A DNA stretch of 38,627 nucleotides, taken from Myxococcales bacterium. GTDB lineage: Bacteria; Myxococcota_A; Polyangia; Palsa-1104; JAEUJZ01. Numbering within the stretch: the stretch's first letter is position 1; the number at the start of each line of letters is the position of its first letter. Below are positions 24,458-33,395 of the stretch, one piece after another. Location of the stretch: the NCBI GenBank assembly GCA_016794505.1, contig JAEUJZ010000186.1, forward strand, positions 1-38,627, read 5' to 3'. The position numbers were made by a program, and so were the translations under genes. Under the pieces are notes generated by a model that was not told the DNA's origin, ran no database searches, and saw nothing but the letters and a program-made list of their open reading frames with translations.

Positions 24458-27400
24458 CTAGGACAGCGCGCGGATCGGTCGAGGCAGTTGGCTGAGCTCG
24501 GGGTATGCGGAGAGAAGCTGGGCGAGGCGTGGCGCCAGCTCTTGATCCTCGGGGAATGACTGCAAAAGATCTTGGATCGCACTTGCTTCAACTCGGTGGA
24601 TACCACGCTCACGCGCGAGCACACAAGCGCGTTTCAGGGCGTCGCGGGCGGTCTCGTGCTGAGGCTGCGGCAGGCGTAGCTCGTACAAGCCGCGTCGCCG
24701 CCAGAGCTCGGCATCGAAGAAGAATTCTTGGTTCTGTTCGCACGTGGCAAGCCAGTGATCGACCTGGGCGATGGCCGCGGGGATGCGCCCGGCTTGGGCT
24801 TCGATGTCCGCGACAAACGATCCGTAATACGTAAGAACGAGGTTGCAGTTGAGCTGGCGCAGCACCGCGATGATGCCCTGCACCGCCGCCGAGTTATCGC
24901 CGACCCAGGCCGCCACCGTGGCACCGTAGCCTTCAAATGCGGGCAAGCCGTAGGTCTTCGCGGTCTGCAAGAGCTCATCGGTGTGCTGGCGAACCTGTTC
25001 TTTGTCGCCGCACATCTGCCAGATCTGACTTAGGTACAGGATGGCCAGGGCCAGCGACGGCGTATGACGGATCTCGCGCGCCCAGTCGATGGCTTCTTGG
25101 CCAAGCGCGATCCCGCGCGAGATGTGACCGAAGTTGAACACGCACTGCGAAAGCAGCGCCTTGCTCCAGACACGACAGTCCATGCCGATGAGCGAGGCTT
25201 GGCTCTTGCCACGCGCGGGGTCGTACAGCGACAGCGCTTTTTCAAGCCAGATGCTGCTTTCGACATAGTGACCACCTGCATGCAAGTTCACGCCACGAGC
25301 CGTCGCGGCCACGGCCTTCATCGCAGAATCATCGAAGGCCTCGGCGTAGTCCCACAGCTCATCGACGACGCGCTGACACGGCACGCGCTCGCTGGCGACG
25401 TAGTAGTGCATGAACAGCGCGAACAGCGTCGTGATGGTGTGCTCGCGCGTCTTGCTGCGTGGCAGAAGTGCCCGCGTCGCTTCGCCTAGCTCGCGCACCT
25501 CGGCCGAGGCCCAGCCCTGTGCCGACATCAGCGCTTGCAGGTTGATGCCACGCAGGCGCAGATCGGCTTCGACTTGCTGATCCGCCGGAAGCTCGCCCAG
25601 CCACGCCGAGACTTGCTTGGTTTGAGCCATGGCTTCAGCGTTGCTGCTGCGATCCAGCGAGGCCTGCGCCGCGGCCAAGCCATAGCGCACCGCCGCTTCA
25701 TAGGCCCCGGCGGCCGCGTGGTGATAGGCCAGCTCGGCCGTCTTGCCGGCCGTCGTGTCGCCCAGCTGGCTTTCCAGGGTCGCCGCAATCGCTGCATGGA
25801 CGCGCCGTCGACGCTCGCGCGGCATGCTGTCATACGCGGCATCGCGGATTAACGCGTGACGAAATACATAGGACGAGCCAATGACTCGACGACGACGGTA
25901 GATCAGGTTGGCGGCAACGAGCTTTTCGATGGCTTCGTCGACCTGATGCGCGTCTTCTTCCGCCACAGCCGAAAGCAGACTTCCGTCGAACTCACGGCCG
26001 ATCGCGGCCGCCACTTGCGCCACGCCGCGCAGCTCGCCGAGCTGATCGAGTCGGCTGGCGAGCGAGTCACGCAGCGTGATCGGAATGGCATCGATGTTCA
26101 CCTGACCACGACCGCGTTCCAGGACCATCCGCGTCAGTTCCGCGACGAAGAGCGGAATGCCATCGGCGCGCGAGACGATGGCGGCGAGCACTGCGTTCGG
26201 CAGCGGCTCGCTTGGCCCCCAGATCTGGCGGACCACATGCTCGGCATCGAGTGGCGAGAGGCGATCGAGGCTGACCCGCGTCACCTTGGGGCTGCGAAAG
26301 TCGGTGGTGAACTCGGGCCGCCCCGTGCCAAGAAGGAACGGCGGCATTCGACTTTGGCAGGCCAGCATGCGCCCGACCAGATCCAGCGTCGTCGGATCGG
26401 CCCAGTGCAGATCTTCAAACAGCAGCAGCACGCGCTGATCGTCGATGGGCTGACTGAACATGCTGACCATCGCCTCTAGCAGCAGCTCGCGCTGGCGGGC
26501 GGGCGCCAGCTGAACCGGCTCGTATCCCTCGGGCAGCGGCAGCGACATCCAGTGACAGAGAATGGCCAAAAAGCGCGACGGGTCCAGCCCGTGGACACGC
26601 AGCGCAGAGCTCAGCGCGTCCGTCTGCGCGGCAGCCGGCGTATCGCGCAGGCCGAGCAGCCGACGCAGCACGGGCAGCACGGGGGCTAGCGCTGTGTTGC
26701 GGTGTTCTAGCAAGCAACGGAACTCCAGCACGGTGTGACCATTCGCGCGGGCACCGCCGAGGAATTCGCGGACCAGACGGGACTTGCCGATACCGGCCTC
26801 GCCCACGATCAGCGCGGCATGGGGCGTGGTGTTGCGATCTGATCGCTGCAGATGTTCGCGCAGCTGGGCTAGCTCGCTGCGCCGGCCAACAAATGAATCA
26901 GCCCCACCCAGCGTGATGCCCAGCGTCGAAGACTCACCGCGCCGCTCGCCCAGCAGGCTGCCCACGTATAGTGGCTGCGATTCACCGCACACCGCGGCCT
27001 GTCCGCCTGCCTCGATCTCGGCCAGCGGTGCCAGCAGTCGACGGACCTCGGGGCTGACCCAGATGCTGCCGGCCGGCGCGGCTGCGGCTAGGTTCAGCGC
27101 CACCGTCAGCGTCATGCCCGCCGGCATCTGACCGCGGCTGACCAGGGCCAAGCCGGTGTGCATACCGATACGAAACTGCAGCTCTAGCTGGTGGGTGACA
27201 CGCAGGCGCTCGCTGCGGCGCCGAATGTCTTCCGCCAGCTCTAGCACGGTGCGCAGCGCTCGCCGGGCGTCGGTGTCCAGGGCCGCTGGATAGCCAAAGA
27301 GCACAACCAACGCATCGCCCAGCTCACCGGCCAGCGTGCCGCCATAGCGCACCAAGGCGTCGCGACACAGACGAAGCTGGTCGCTCAAGATCGGGTCAAG

Positions 27401-28531
27401 AACCTCGGGCTCAGCGGCCTGATCGCGCGTCGGAACCAGCCGCAGCGTGCAGGCAACCACAGTCAGCGGGCGCCGCAGCAAGCCTGGCTCGGATGCGGCC
27501 ATGCCGCTGTCTCCTCGACGACCGGGCAGCTCGCCGGAACCGCCGATCGCGCCCACCAGATCACCAACGGGCAGCCGACGAAACTCGGCGTACAGAGCGG
27601 CCGCATCACTGGCGCGCTCACCGGGGTTCTTGCGCAGCATACGCCGCAGAAAACCGCCCAGCGGATGCCCCACCAGCGCGGGTGGGATCGGCACATCCAT
27701 GGGGCTCAGATGCTGGTGATAGATCTCGGCCAGCGTCGAGCCGCTGATCGCAGGGCGGCCGGTGAGGCACTCAATAAAGACCAGGCCCCACGCATAGAAA
27801 TCGGTGCGCGGCGTCGGCACATCACCGCGAAGCTGCTCGGGAGCGCAGTACTGCGGCGTCCCCACAAGCTCGTGTGATCGCGTCACGCTGTGAAACGCTG
27901 TGTCGCGCGCCTCCAGCGTCAGCGTGCTGATGCCAAAGTCGAGAACCTTTACGTGCGTCGACGGCCCCGTGCTCACCACCATGATGTTTGCTGGCTTCAG
28001 ATCGCGGTGGACGACTCCGGCGGCGTGAGCTGTGGCCAACGCGTCGAGAACCTGACCCAAGAGCTCGGCGGTGCGCTCGACCGAAAGCTGCTGCTGGCGA
28101 TCGAGGAGCTGACGCAGCGTCTCGCCGGGCACGTACTCATAGATGGCGTAGTAGAAGCCGGCGCCCGTCTCTTGCATCGACCCTGGCAGCAGCTTGCTGT
28201 GCCCTCGATCGATGAGCCGCACAATGTTTGGGTGGCGCAGGGCCGCGCACAGTGCAGCCTCGCGTTCAAAGCGCGTGATCTGGTTCTGAGCCACAAGCGG
28301 CGTCCAGTTCGACTGCACGCGCAGGACTTTCACTGCCACGTCTTGCCCGGTATTGCTGTGTACCGCGCGATAGACAGATCCGAAGCCACCGCTGCCCAGC
28401 TTGTCATGCACGCGGTACGCCGGCCCCAACACGATGGCTAGCTGCGCCGCAAGCTCTAGCTCCAGCGTCGAGTTGTCACTGAGCGTTGCAGGTGGTCCAG
28501 ATCCGACAGTTAGCGTAGGACTTTTCGACAT
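24458..28531 (-). CDS. TOMM-system kinase / degenerate cyclase / AAA-ATPase / TPR fusion
   Basis: The product has 1357 residues from the ATG at 28531 (the frame stays open to 28657). Kinase domain, about 39-320: glycine loop LGSGGFGSVY at 45-54, Lys 68, HRDLKPAN at 175-182, DFG at 198-200, APEQ at 230-233. Cyclase-like domain, about 355-525: GELGD keeps one metal Asp (406), but the first metal site reads ACTL instead of FADI, so cyclase activity is doubtful. ATPase domain from about 545: FVGR, Walker A GEAGIGKS at 577-584, then LLLFEDLHWAD. The rest is α-helical TPR-like repeat to the C-terminus. This order matches the described 'TOMM system kinase/cyclase fusion protein' group. It heads the run that ends in the amidohydrolase and is a likely regulator of it. 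Confidence 0.9.
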   Translation of the reverse strand: MSKSPTLTVGSGPPATLSDNSTLELELAAQLAIVLGPAYRVHDKLGSGGFGSVYRAVHSNTGQDVAVKVLRVQSNWTPLVAQNQITRFEREAALCAALRHPNIVRLIDRGHSKLLPGSMQETGAGFYYAIYEYVPGETLRQLLDRQQQLSVERTAELLGQVLDALATAHAAGVVHRDLKPANIMVVSTGPSTHVKVLDFGISTLTLEARDTAFHSVTRSHELVGTPQYCAPEQLRGDVPTPRTDFYAWGLVFIECLTGRPAISGSTLAEIYHQHLSPMDVPIPPALVGHPLGGFLRRMLRKNPGERASDAAALYAEFRRLPVGDLVGAIGGSGELPGRRGDSGMAASEPGLLRRPLTVVACTLRLVPTRDQAAEPEVLDPILSDQLRLCRDALVRYGGTLAGELGDALVVLFGYPAALDTDARRALRTVLELAEDIRRRSERLRVTHQLELQFRIGMHTGLALVSRGQMPAGMTLTVALNLAAAAPAGSIWVSPEVRRLLAPLAEIEAGGQAAVCGESQPLYVGSLLGERRGESSTLGITLGGADSFVGRRSELAQLREHLQRSDRNTTPHAALIVGEAGIGKSRLVREFLGGARANGHTVLEFRCLLEHRNTALAPVLPVLRRLLGLRDTPAAAQTDALSSALRVHGLDPSRFLAILCHWMSLPLPEGYEPVQLAPARQRELLLEAMVSMFSQPIDDQRVLLLFEDLHWADPTTLDLVGRMLACQSRMPPFLLGTGRPEFTTDFRSPKVTRVSLDRLSPLDAEHVVRQIWGPSEPLPNAVLAAIVSRADGIPLFVAELTRMVLERGRGQVNIDAIPITLRDSLASRLDQLGELRGVAQVAAAIGREFDGSLLSAVAEEDAHQVDEAIEKLVAANLIYRRRRVIGSSYVFRHALIRDAAYDSMPRERRRRVHAAIAATLESQLGDTTAGKTAELAYHHAAAGAYEAAVRYGLAAAQASLDRSSNAEAMAQTKQVSAWLGELPADQQVEADLRLRGINLQALMSAQGWASAEVRELGEATRALLPRSKTREHTITTLFALFMHYYVASERVPCQRVVDELWDYAEAFDDSAMKAVAATARGVNLHAGGHYVESSIWLEKALSLYDPARGKSQASLIGMDCRVWSKALLSQCVFNFGHISRGIALGQEAIDWAREIRHTPSLALAILYLSQIWQMCGDKEQVRQHTDELLQTAKTYGLPAFEGYGATVAAWVGDNSAAVQGIIAVLRQLNCNLVLTYYGSFVADIEAQAGRIPAAIAQVDHWLATCEQNQEFFFDAELWRRRGLYELRLPQPQHETARDALKRACVLARERGIHRVEASAIQDLLQSFPEDQELAPRLAQLLSAYPELSQLPRPIRALS

Positions 28532-28694
28532 GCGCCCCCCCAGGCTGCGTGACGTGAAGAGCTCATTCTCGGTTCGCCCGAGAGACGAAGTCAACGTTTG
28601 CTTGACAGCCACCGCAGCGCAGACCTCCAGACAGCGCGCAGCGTCGGGATACGCCATTGCAAGCGCCGCGCTGAATGAGAAATAATGGTCACGG

Positions 28695-30281
28695 ATGCCA
28701 TGGCTGTTGCTGGAGCTAGCGGGAACCGAAGCTCAGTCCCTTCGCCTTGAGGAGGCAGACGTCACCATCGGGCGCAGCGAAGAAGCGACCTTCCTGATCG
28801 AGCATCGCAGCCTGTCACGTCAGCATGCGCGCATCAGGGCCGAAGGCGGCGAGTACATCGTGACCGACCTGGGCAGCAAGAACGGCACGTTTCTGAACAA
28901 CCATCGCATCCAGCGCGGAACGCTGCGCGATGGCGATATCTTGCGCTGCGGCGAGGTGGCGTTTCGTTTCTGCCACACGCGACCCAATCCCAACAAAAGC
29001 GAAACGGACAGCCTGCCGTTGCCGGCTTTGACCTGCTCGCTGCCGACTCGCGGCAAGCCGCTGTCCGGCGATGCAGCCCTCGCGGAAGACTCAACCGATG
29101 GCATGGCGGCGCCGACTGACTCGGCACTGCGTCGCGACCGTCTGAAGACACTGCTGCGCGTCAGCGAGATCCTCGCCGAGCCGGGCGAAATCGACTCGGT
29201 TCTAAGTCGCATCCTCGACCTGTGCTTTGAGACGCTGCCAATCGAGCGCGCGGCGATCCTATTGGTCAATCCCGCCAACAATCGCCTGGAGGCCACGTCC
29301 TTGCGCTCGCTGCGTGCGCTGTCGCCGGGCGAGCAGATCTGGAGTCGCCACATCGTCGACTATGTGCGGACGCACGCTGTCGCCGCGCTGTTTTCAAACA
29401 CGCGCACCGATCCGCGCTTGGCGCAGGCGGCCTCGGTGATGGCGCAGTCCATCTGTTCTTCGATGTGCGTGCCGCTGCGGCCGCGTTCCGAGATCATCGG
29501 CGTCCTTTATGTCGATAACGTCACGCTGGCGGATCGCTTCGCTTCGTCGGACTTGGCGTTCCTAGCCGGCTTTGCCAACCAGGCCGCGATGGCGATCCAC
29601 AACGCCCGCCTGTCGCGCGAGCTTGAGCGCCGTGCCGTGCTGGAAAACAACCTGCTGCGCTTTTTTCCCAAGGCCATCTGTACGCGCCTGATGGAAGCGC
29701 CTGCGACGCTGCACGATCCGACCGAGACCGAGGTGACTGCGCTGTTTGCAGACATCACCGGCTATACCCGGCTGGCCTCGCGCCTGGCCCCGCGCGAGGT
29801 GTTCGCGCTGCTCAATGACTATTTCCCCATCCTCGCCGCCGCGGTCTTTCGCTATGAAGGCACCCTGGAAAAGTACATCGGCGATGCGGTGCTTGCCGTG
29901 TGGGGTGCGCCGTTTCGTGGCCCCGATGATGCGCGCCGCGCGTTGGCTGCGGCCGTCGATATGCAAAGCGGCATCCGCGAGCTGTCCCAGGCCTGGGAAG
30001 ACCGACTGGGCAGCCCGTTGCGCATCCACATAGGCCTGCACACCGGCACCGTGGCCGCCGGCAATATCGGTGTCGATTCCTACCTGCAGTACGCAACGAT
30101 CGGCGACCCGATCAACCTCGCAAGTCGCATCTCGAACGCTGCCGGGCCGGGCGAGATCGTGATCAGCGACACCACGCGGCTCGCTCTGGGCGACTGCCGC
30201 TATGCGCTCGATCGGCTGCCCACCGTCGAGCTTAAGAACCATCCCGGCGCCGGTTCGCTGTATCGCGTGCGCTGGAGCTAG
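28695..30281 (+). CDS. FHA-GAF-class III adenylate/guanylate cyclase
   Basis: The product has 528 residues. FHA domain, about 1-95: GRS at 26-28, SRQHARI and DLGSKNGTFLN, all normal phosphothreonine-binding marks. A Pro/Ser linker follows. GAF domain, about 150-310 (NPANNRLEATSLRS, FSNTRTDPRL, IGVLYVDN). Class III cyclase, about 345-525: metal Asp 353 (FADITGY) and Asp 397 (EKYIGD), Lys 393, and a later GDPINLASR motif with Asn and Arg. The catalytic residues look intact, so it should make cAMP (Lys suggests an adenine preference, as inferred). It is divergent from the TOMM kinase with about 160 bp between starts. FHA could bind the phosphorylated kinase, giving an input to cyclase activity. 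Confidence 0.93.
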   Translation: MPWLLLELAGTEAQSLRLEEADVTIGRSEEATFLIEHRSLSRQHARIRAEGGEYIVTDLGSKNGTFLNNHRIQRGTLRDGDILRCGEVAFRFCHTRPNPNKSETDSLPLPALTCSLPTRGKPLSGDAALAEDSTDGMAAPTDSALRRDRLKTLLRVSEILAEPGEIDSVLSRILDLCFETLPIERAAILLVNPANNRLEATSLRSLRALSPGEQIWSRHIVDYVRTHAVAALFSNTRTDPRLAQAASVMAQSICSSMCVPLRPRSEIIGVLYVDNVTLADRFASSDLAFLAGFANQAAMAIHNARLSRELERRAVLENNLLRFFPKAICTRLMEAPATLHDPTETEVTALFADITGYTRLASRLAPREVFALLNDYFPILAAAVFRYEGTLEKYIGDAVLAVWGAPFRGPDDARRALAAAVDMQSGIRELSQAWEDRLGSPLRIHIGLHTGTVAAGNIGVDSYLQYATIGDPINLASRISNAAGPGEIVISDTTRLALGDCRYALDRLPTVELKNHPGAGSLYRVRWS

Positions 30282-30429
30282 CCAGCAAGCTGCCGATCGG
30301 GCGGAGCGATCGCCCAAGCGCTCTGCGCAGTCGCAGCAGACGCTGCGCAACGCATCCTGAGGGCGCCGCACAAGTTCTTCATCTGCGCGTTGTCGCGCAT
30401 TCCCTATCGATCTCCAGCCTTTTCCTGAC

Positions 30430-30545
30430 ACATCACTTCAGATGAATCTGTCTCTAGATAGTCCTTTTTTAGTCCGATCTAATATTCCATTATTATTCCT
30501 AATTTATCTTGTGTATTTTATTCCGTTTTTGTTCCTTTTTTAATG
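30430..30545. other. AT-rich, T-skewed strip marking a compositional boundary
   Basis: The plus strand is strongly T-rich, with recurring ATTCC steps (TATTCC, ATTATTCC, TTATTCC, GTTCC), in contrast to the GC-rich coding DNA on its left. No gene, terminal repeat or target duplication could be made out. It is the first clear break in composition before the accessory region. Confidence 0.7.
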
Positions 30546-31385
30546 ATCAAGAGTGCCCCCCAGCGTGGGGCCACCGCTGGAAGGAAAGGGTCTGACGATA
30601 CGTGCTTGCTGTGCGTGGCGGCGCGCGGTGTGAATGCCCGCAGCCAAGACAACGATCCCCGCGGTCTACGTGATCGCGTTGAGCGCCAGCCCGGCGGGCA
30701 GATACGAAACAGCGAACAGACTCCCTCCCACAGCAGATTGCGGCGAACCTGCCTCAGGGGTGGGACTGGCGGGCTGCGCTTGCCTCGCCGGGCCCGTGGC
30801 TGGATCGACTGAGCCTTCTGGTGAGCGTGGTGCATCCACCGCTGGGGAAGCATCCGCCGACGCCTGCGGAGCCGCTCAACCTGGAGTGGCCTCTCTCGTT
30901 CCGTGCGCAGGTACTGCTGCGCCGACGGATGCACCGCGGTGGGGCTATAGAAGACCGGCCAAGCCGATGCCTAGGTCGGTCCCACCGCGGCGTGGGGACA
31001 GCCGTCGAGGAACGTTCCCGTGCGGCCGGCCCACACACGCACGGAATGCGTACAAGGATGCGTCGCTGGCAAACACTGCTGGCTGCCGCGCCGGGGCTGC
31101 CCCTTCGTCCTGTGCGTCGCAGTCCGGGCCAACGTTCGACGATTTGTTCCGGGGGATTTTTTCGTTGCCCACGCTTTGATCTGCAGCACCCGCCACACCC
31201 GACGAAGCCATTGCACGGAGTTTCCGGCCCGCGGCGTTCGGACCCATGTGCCCCGACTTACCATCCGAATACGCACGAAGTGGCGACCTTTGAAGCCTTC
31301 TTTATAAGCACTGGCGACGGAGAAAAAGAAACTCTTTGACGCGGAGCCTCAGGCACATGGCCCTCTCTGATGCGGGTACACGACA

Positions 31386-31405
31386 ACTGAAGTACGAACT
31401 TCAGT
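31386..31405. repeat. Perfect 8-bp hairpin upstream of the AT-rich orphan gene
   Basis: ACTGAAGT-ACGA-ACTTCAGT has eight paired bases and a four-base loop. It lies about 135 bp before the gene at 31540. There is no U-tract, so an operator or mRNA element is as likely as a terminator. Confidence 0.6.
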
Positions 31406-31539
31406 CGGAACGAACGAAACTGCGCCAGTCTTGTACATTTATGAAGCCTTGACACTGAGGCGCGTCTGGGGGCAAATCAAATTGCGGAGTATAAGATTCT
31501 GCGCATGTAAGTGAGCTACTAGAAAGGATCATAAACACG

Positions 31540-31953
31540 ATGGCTCAAATAGTTGAATGGGTACAATACAAAACCTGGGATGGTTCACTATGGGAGGCTA
31601 GCCTCGATTCAGTCAAAAAAGGGTTTACGTGGGGAGTAGGGAACCCCGACTTTATCCATCGACCGAAGGGGGCAACCACGCCACATCATAATGATTGGAA
31701 AGCTCTGTTTTGGAGTGACATCGGCGAACAATGGGTTGTTGAATGTAAAGGTAGGAGAGATGGTGATTTTGCAAATTTTGAGTTTGAGTTTAGGCGTTCA
31801 GCGAATCAAGGTGTAGATCATAAGGGCGATATTTGGATGTTCAGAGATTGGAATGACAACGTGTGCAAAGTTAGGGTTGTAGGCACAGAATTAAGAGACC
31901 TTTCCGACCCCTTGGGGGCTGACGCATATAAACCCAAGTTTGAGATACTCTAG
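31540..31953 (+). CDS. Small AT-rich orphan protein, Trp-rich
   Basis: The product has 137 residues. The DNA is clearly poorer in GC than its surroundings, with A/T-ending codons common, which suggests recent acquisition. It has no signal peptide or membrane segment. It is rich in Trp (about ten), Asp and Gly (VEWVQYKTWDGSLWEAS; DIWMFRDWNDNVCKVRVVG) and seems to be a compact β-type domain. No family is recognised, and nothing next to it gives a hint. The Shine-Dalgarno is AAAGGA, some 12 bases upstream of the ATG, rather far but acceptable. Confidence 0.7.
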   Translation: MAQIVEWVQYKTWDGSLWEASLDSVKKGFTWGVGNPDFIHRPKGATTPHHNDWKALFWSDIGEQWVVECKGRRDGDFANFEFEFRRSANQGVDHKGDIWMFRDWNDNVCKVRVVGTELRDLSDPLGADAYKPKFEIL

Positions 31954-32568
31954 TTCCAGTTCCCACCACACCCCAGATTAAGAAGAGAGTGTGAAGACGC
32001 TTTGTAGTTGGGAAGCAGCGCTCTAGGAGGACTTGAGCTTGGCTCAGATGTCCGCCCGCGCAGTGAGCGTGCGCTGACAAAGCTGTTCGCCGGGCTCTTC
32101 GCGTCCTATTTACCGTCCTCATAGACGCCACGATTCCGCCAGATTCGTGCCTAGCCTCACATGAATCCTGCCCATCCGACCGACTACACCCCACGCTTAG
32201 TTAAGGCCATCACCGACGACCGGAAAGAAGGTCCTTGACACGGACGGATCAACGAATTTTTTCGGCCCGTCGAGAAAGCTTAATCGGTGGGGCGTCAAAA
32301 TGCTGAATCTAGGTGTGATCTGGGTCACTGATTGGATGGGGTGATAGTGCGTGAGGTGGGATCGAGGAGCGGCTTCGTGCGGCTCAGACACGGCCTGACT
32401 ACATCGGCTGCGTGCGCCCTGTCTGGCGGCGGCGAGCATCAACAGCAGCGCTCATAGCGCTCTGGGTAATGGAACACAGGACTTTATTCCGCTATATAGC
32501 GCCGGCAGAAGCGTGAAAACGTAATATGCAATGGGGCAGCAGTCGGGGATTTGTTCGCAGCGGTGCGC
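31954..32568. other. Gene-free interval with small palindromes
   Basis: No convincing gene is seen. Short frames on both strands lack family features. One very short open frame at 32161 (MNPAHPTDYTPR and following, stop at about 32238) has no good Shine-Dalgarno. A pair of AGCGCT palindromes near 32446-32461 and a 12-bp palindrome at 32490-32501 lie just beyond the 3' end of the zinc-finger gene, where the operon transcript should end. Confidence 0.5.
32490..32501. repeat. 12-bp perfect palindrome
   Basis: CGCTATATAGCG is a perfect palindrome with an AT centre. It lies about 70 bp downstream of the zinc-finger gene stop. Its function is unknown; it could be a protein-binding or recombination site. 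Confidence 0.5.
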
Positions 32569-33351
32569 CTACCGAGCGTCGCCGTCGGCGTGAGTTTGCA
32601 GAAGCATGCGCCAGTCGGCTCCGAGCGCTTCGACGAGTAGTTCAGGGGTCGGGACATAGACGCGCTTATCGTCCTCGTCGTAGTAAAGCACGCCCACGTC
32701 GGCATCCAGCCCAAACTCCGTCGGAGAGCGCTGGGGGAAAGCCTCTGGCCATTTGCCAGGTCTTCCCCCGAGGCCATACCCATCGTCCTCGACGATGCAT
32801 AGCTGGGCTTTCGCGAAATGCCGAATGGCGGGGGGGCGATTGTGTCGAGCGCGTACCGCCTCCCTGAAGCGCAGCAGGCTACCGACAGCGTCGATGAAAA
32901 ACAGTTCAATTGTGCGCAGCGCCTTCTGCCGTGTGACCTCTGGCGGCAAGCTGACAGAAGTGGCGGGAGCGGGATTCACAACGGCTGGCGGGGGCTCAAG
33001 AACCGCCGGTAGCGGTGATGTGGACACCGCCACCAGCGGCTCGGGAACCGTCGCAGGAGGCGGCTCAGGAAGCACCGCAGGCGGTAGCGCAGTCGGCAAC
33101 GTTTGAACCTGCGCAAGCGATGGCAGGGCGGAATGCTCTACGTCGATCGGGCTGAGTTCCAAGAGCCAGCGGCTGCCGTTTGGAAACGTAACAATGACGG
33201 ATGCCTTGTTGCCGGTGGCCACAGGCGGCAGCTTCGTCGCTTCGTCCTTGCGTGCCTGCTGCGCCTTCTTGCGACAGGCGGCGTCGCGACAAAACACCGC
33301 GTCCTTGCGCTTGCTGACCACCTCGCGACCGCAGATCGGACACTGCTTCAT
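32569..33351 (-). CDS. Zinc-finger protein, third gene of the parA operon
   Basis: The product has 260 residues. An N-terminal zinc ribbon is plain: Cys 4, 7, 21 and 26 (CPICG ... FCRDAACRK). It is followed by a basic stretch, then a β-like segment (ASVIVTFPNGSRWLLELSPIDV), then a Pro/Val-rich linker (about 85-145) and a C-terminal domain of about 110 residues (IELFFIDAVGSLLRFREAVRARH; VGVLYYDEDDKRVYVPTPELL). It starts 44 bp after the RHH gene and is probably co-transcribed with it. A DNA-binding or accessory maintenance role is likely but unproven. No family is recognised. Confidence 0.72.
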   Translation of the reverse strand: MKQCPICGREVVSKRKDAVFCRDAACRKKAQQARKDEATKLPPVATGNKASVIVTFPNGSRWLLELSPIDVEHSALPSLAQVQTLPTALPPAVLPEPPPATVPEPLVAVSTSPLPAVLEPPPAVVNPAPATSVSLPPEVTRQKALRTIELFFIDAVGSLLRFREAVRARHNRPPAIRHFAKAQLCIVEDDGYGLGGRPGKWPEAFPQRSPTEFGLDADVGVLYYDEDDKRVYVPTPELLVEALGADWRMLLQTHADGDAR

Positions 33352-33395
33352 GGACTCACCGTGAGGAGCTGAGAGGACGACTGGCCGTCACGGGC

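Larger units (their letters stand above)
30282..31539. other. Gene-poor interval at the start of accessory DNA
   Basis: No gene here is convincing. Between the cyclase stop and about 30400 lie two small hairpins (GGGCG...CGCCC and TGCGCAG...CTGCGCA) that could end the cyclase transcript. A T-rich strip occupies about 30430-30545. From there to about 31350 several medium frames are open on both strands. The longest plausible one is 30634-31179 (plus, 181 residues), which begins with fair codon use and loses it towards its end, and I could not link it to a family. It may be a decayed gene. About 31360-31539 is AT-richer and holds a perfect hairpin. Confidence 0.6.

Noticed and set aside
30634..31179. 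181-residue plus-strand frame in the gene-poor interval
   Set aside because: Codon quality decays along the frame, no family is recognised, and competing frames of equal length lie on both strands.
32161..32238. 26-codon ORF starting MNPAHPTDY
   Set aside because: There is no Shine-Dalgarno and no recognisable peptide features; too short to support.
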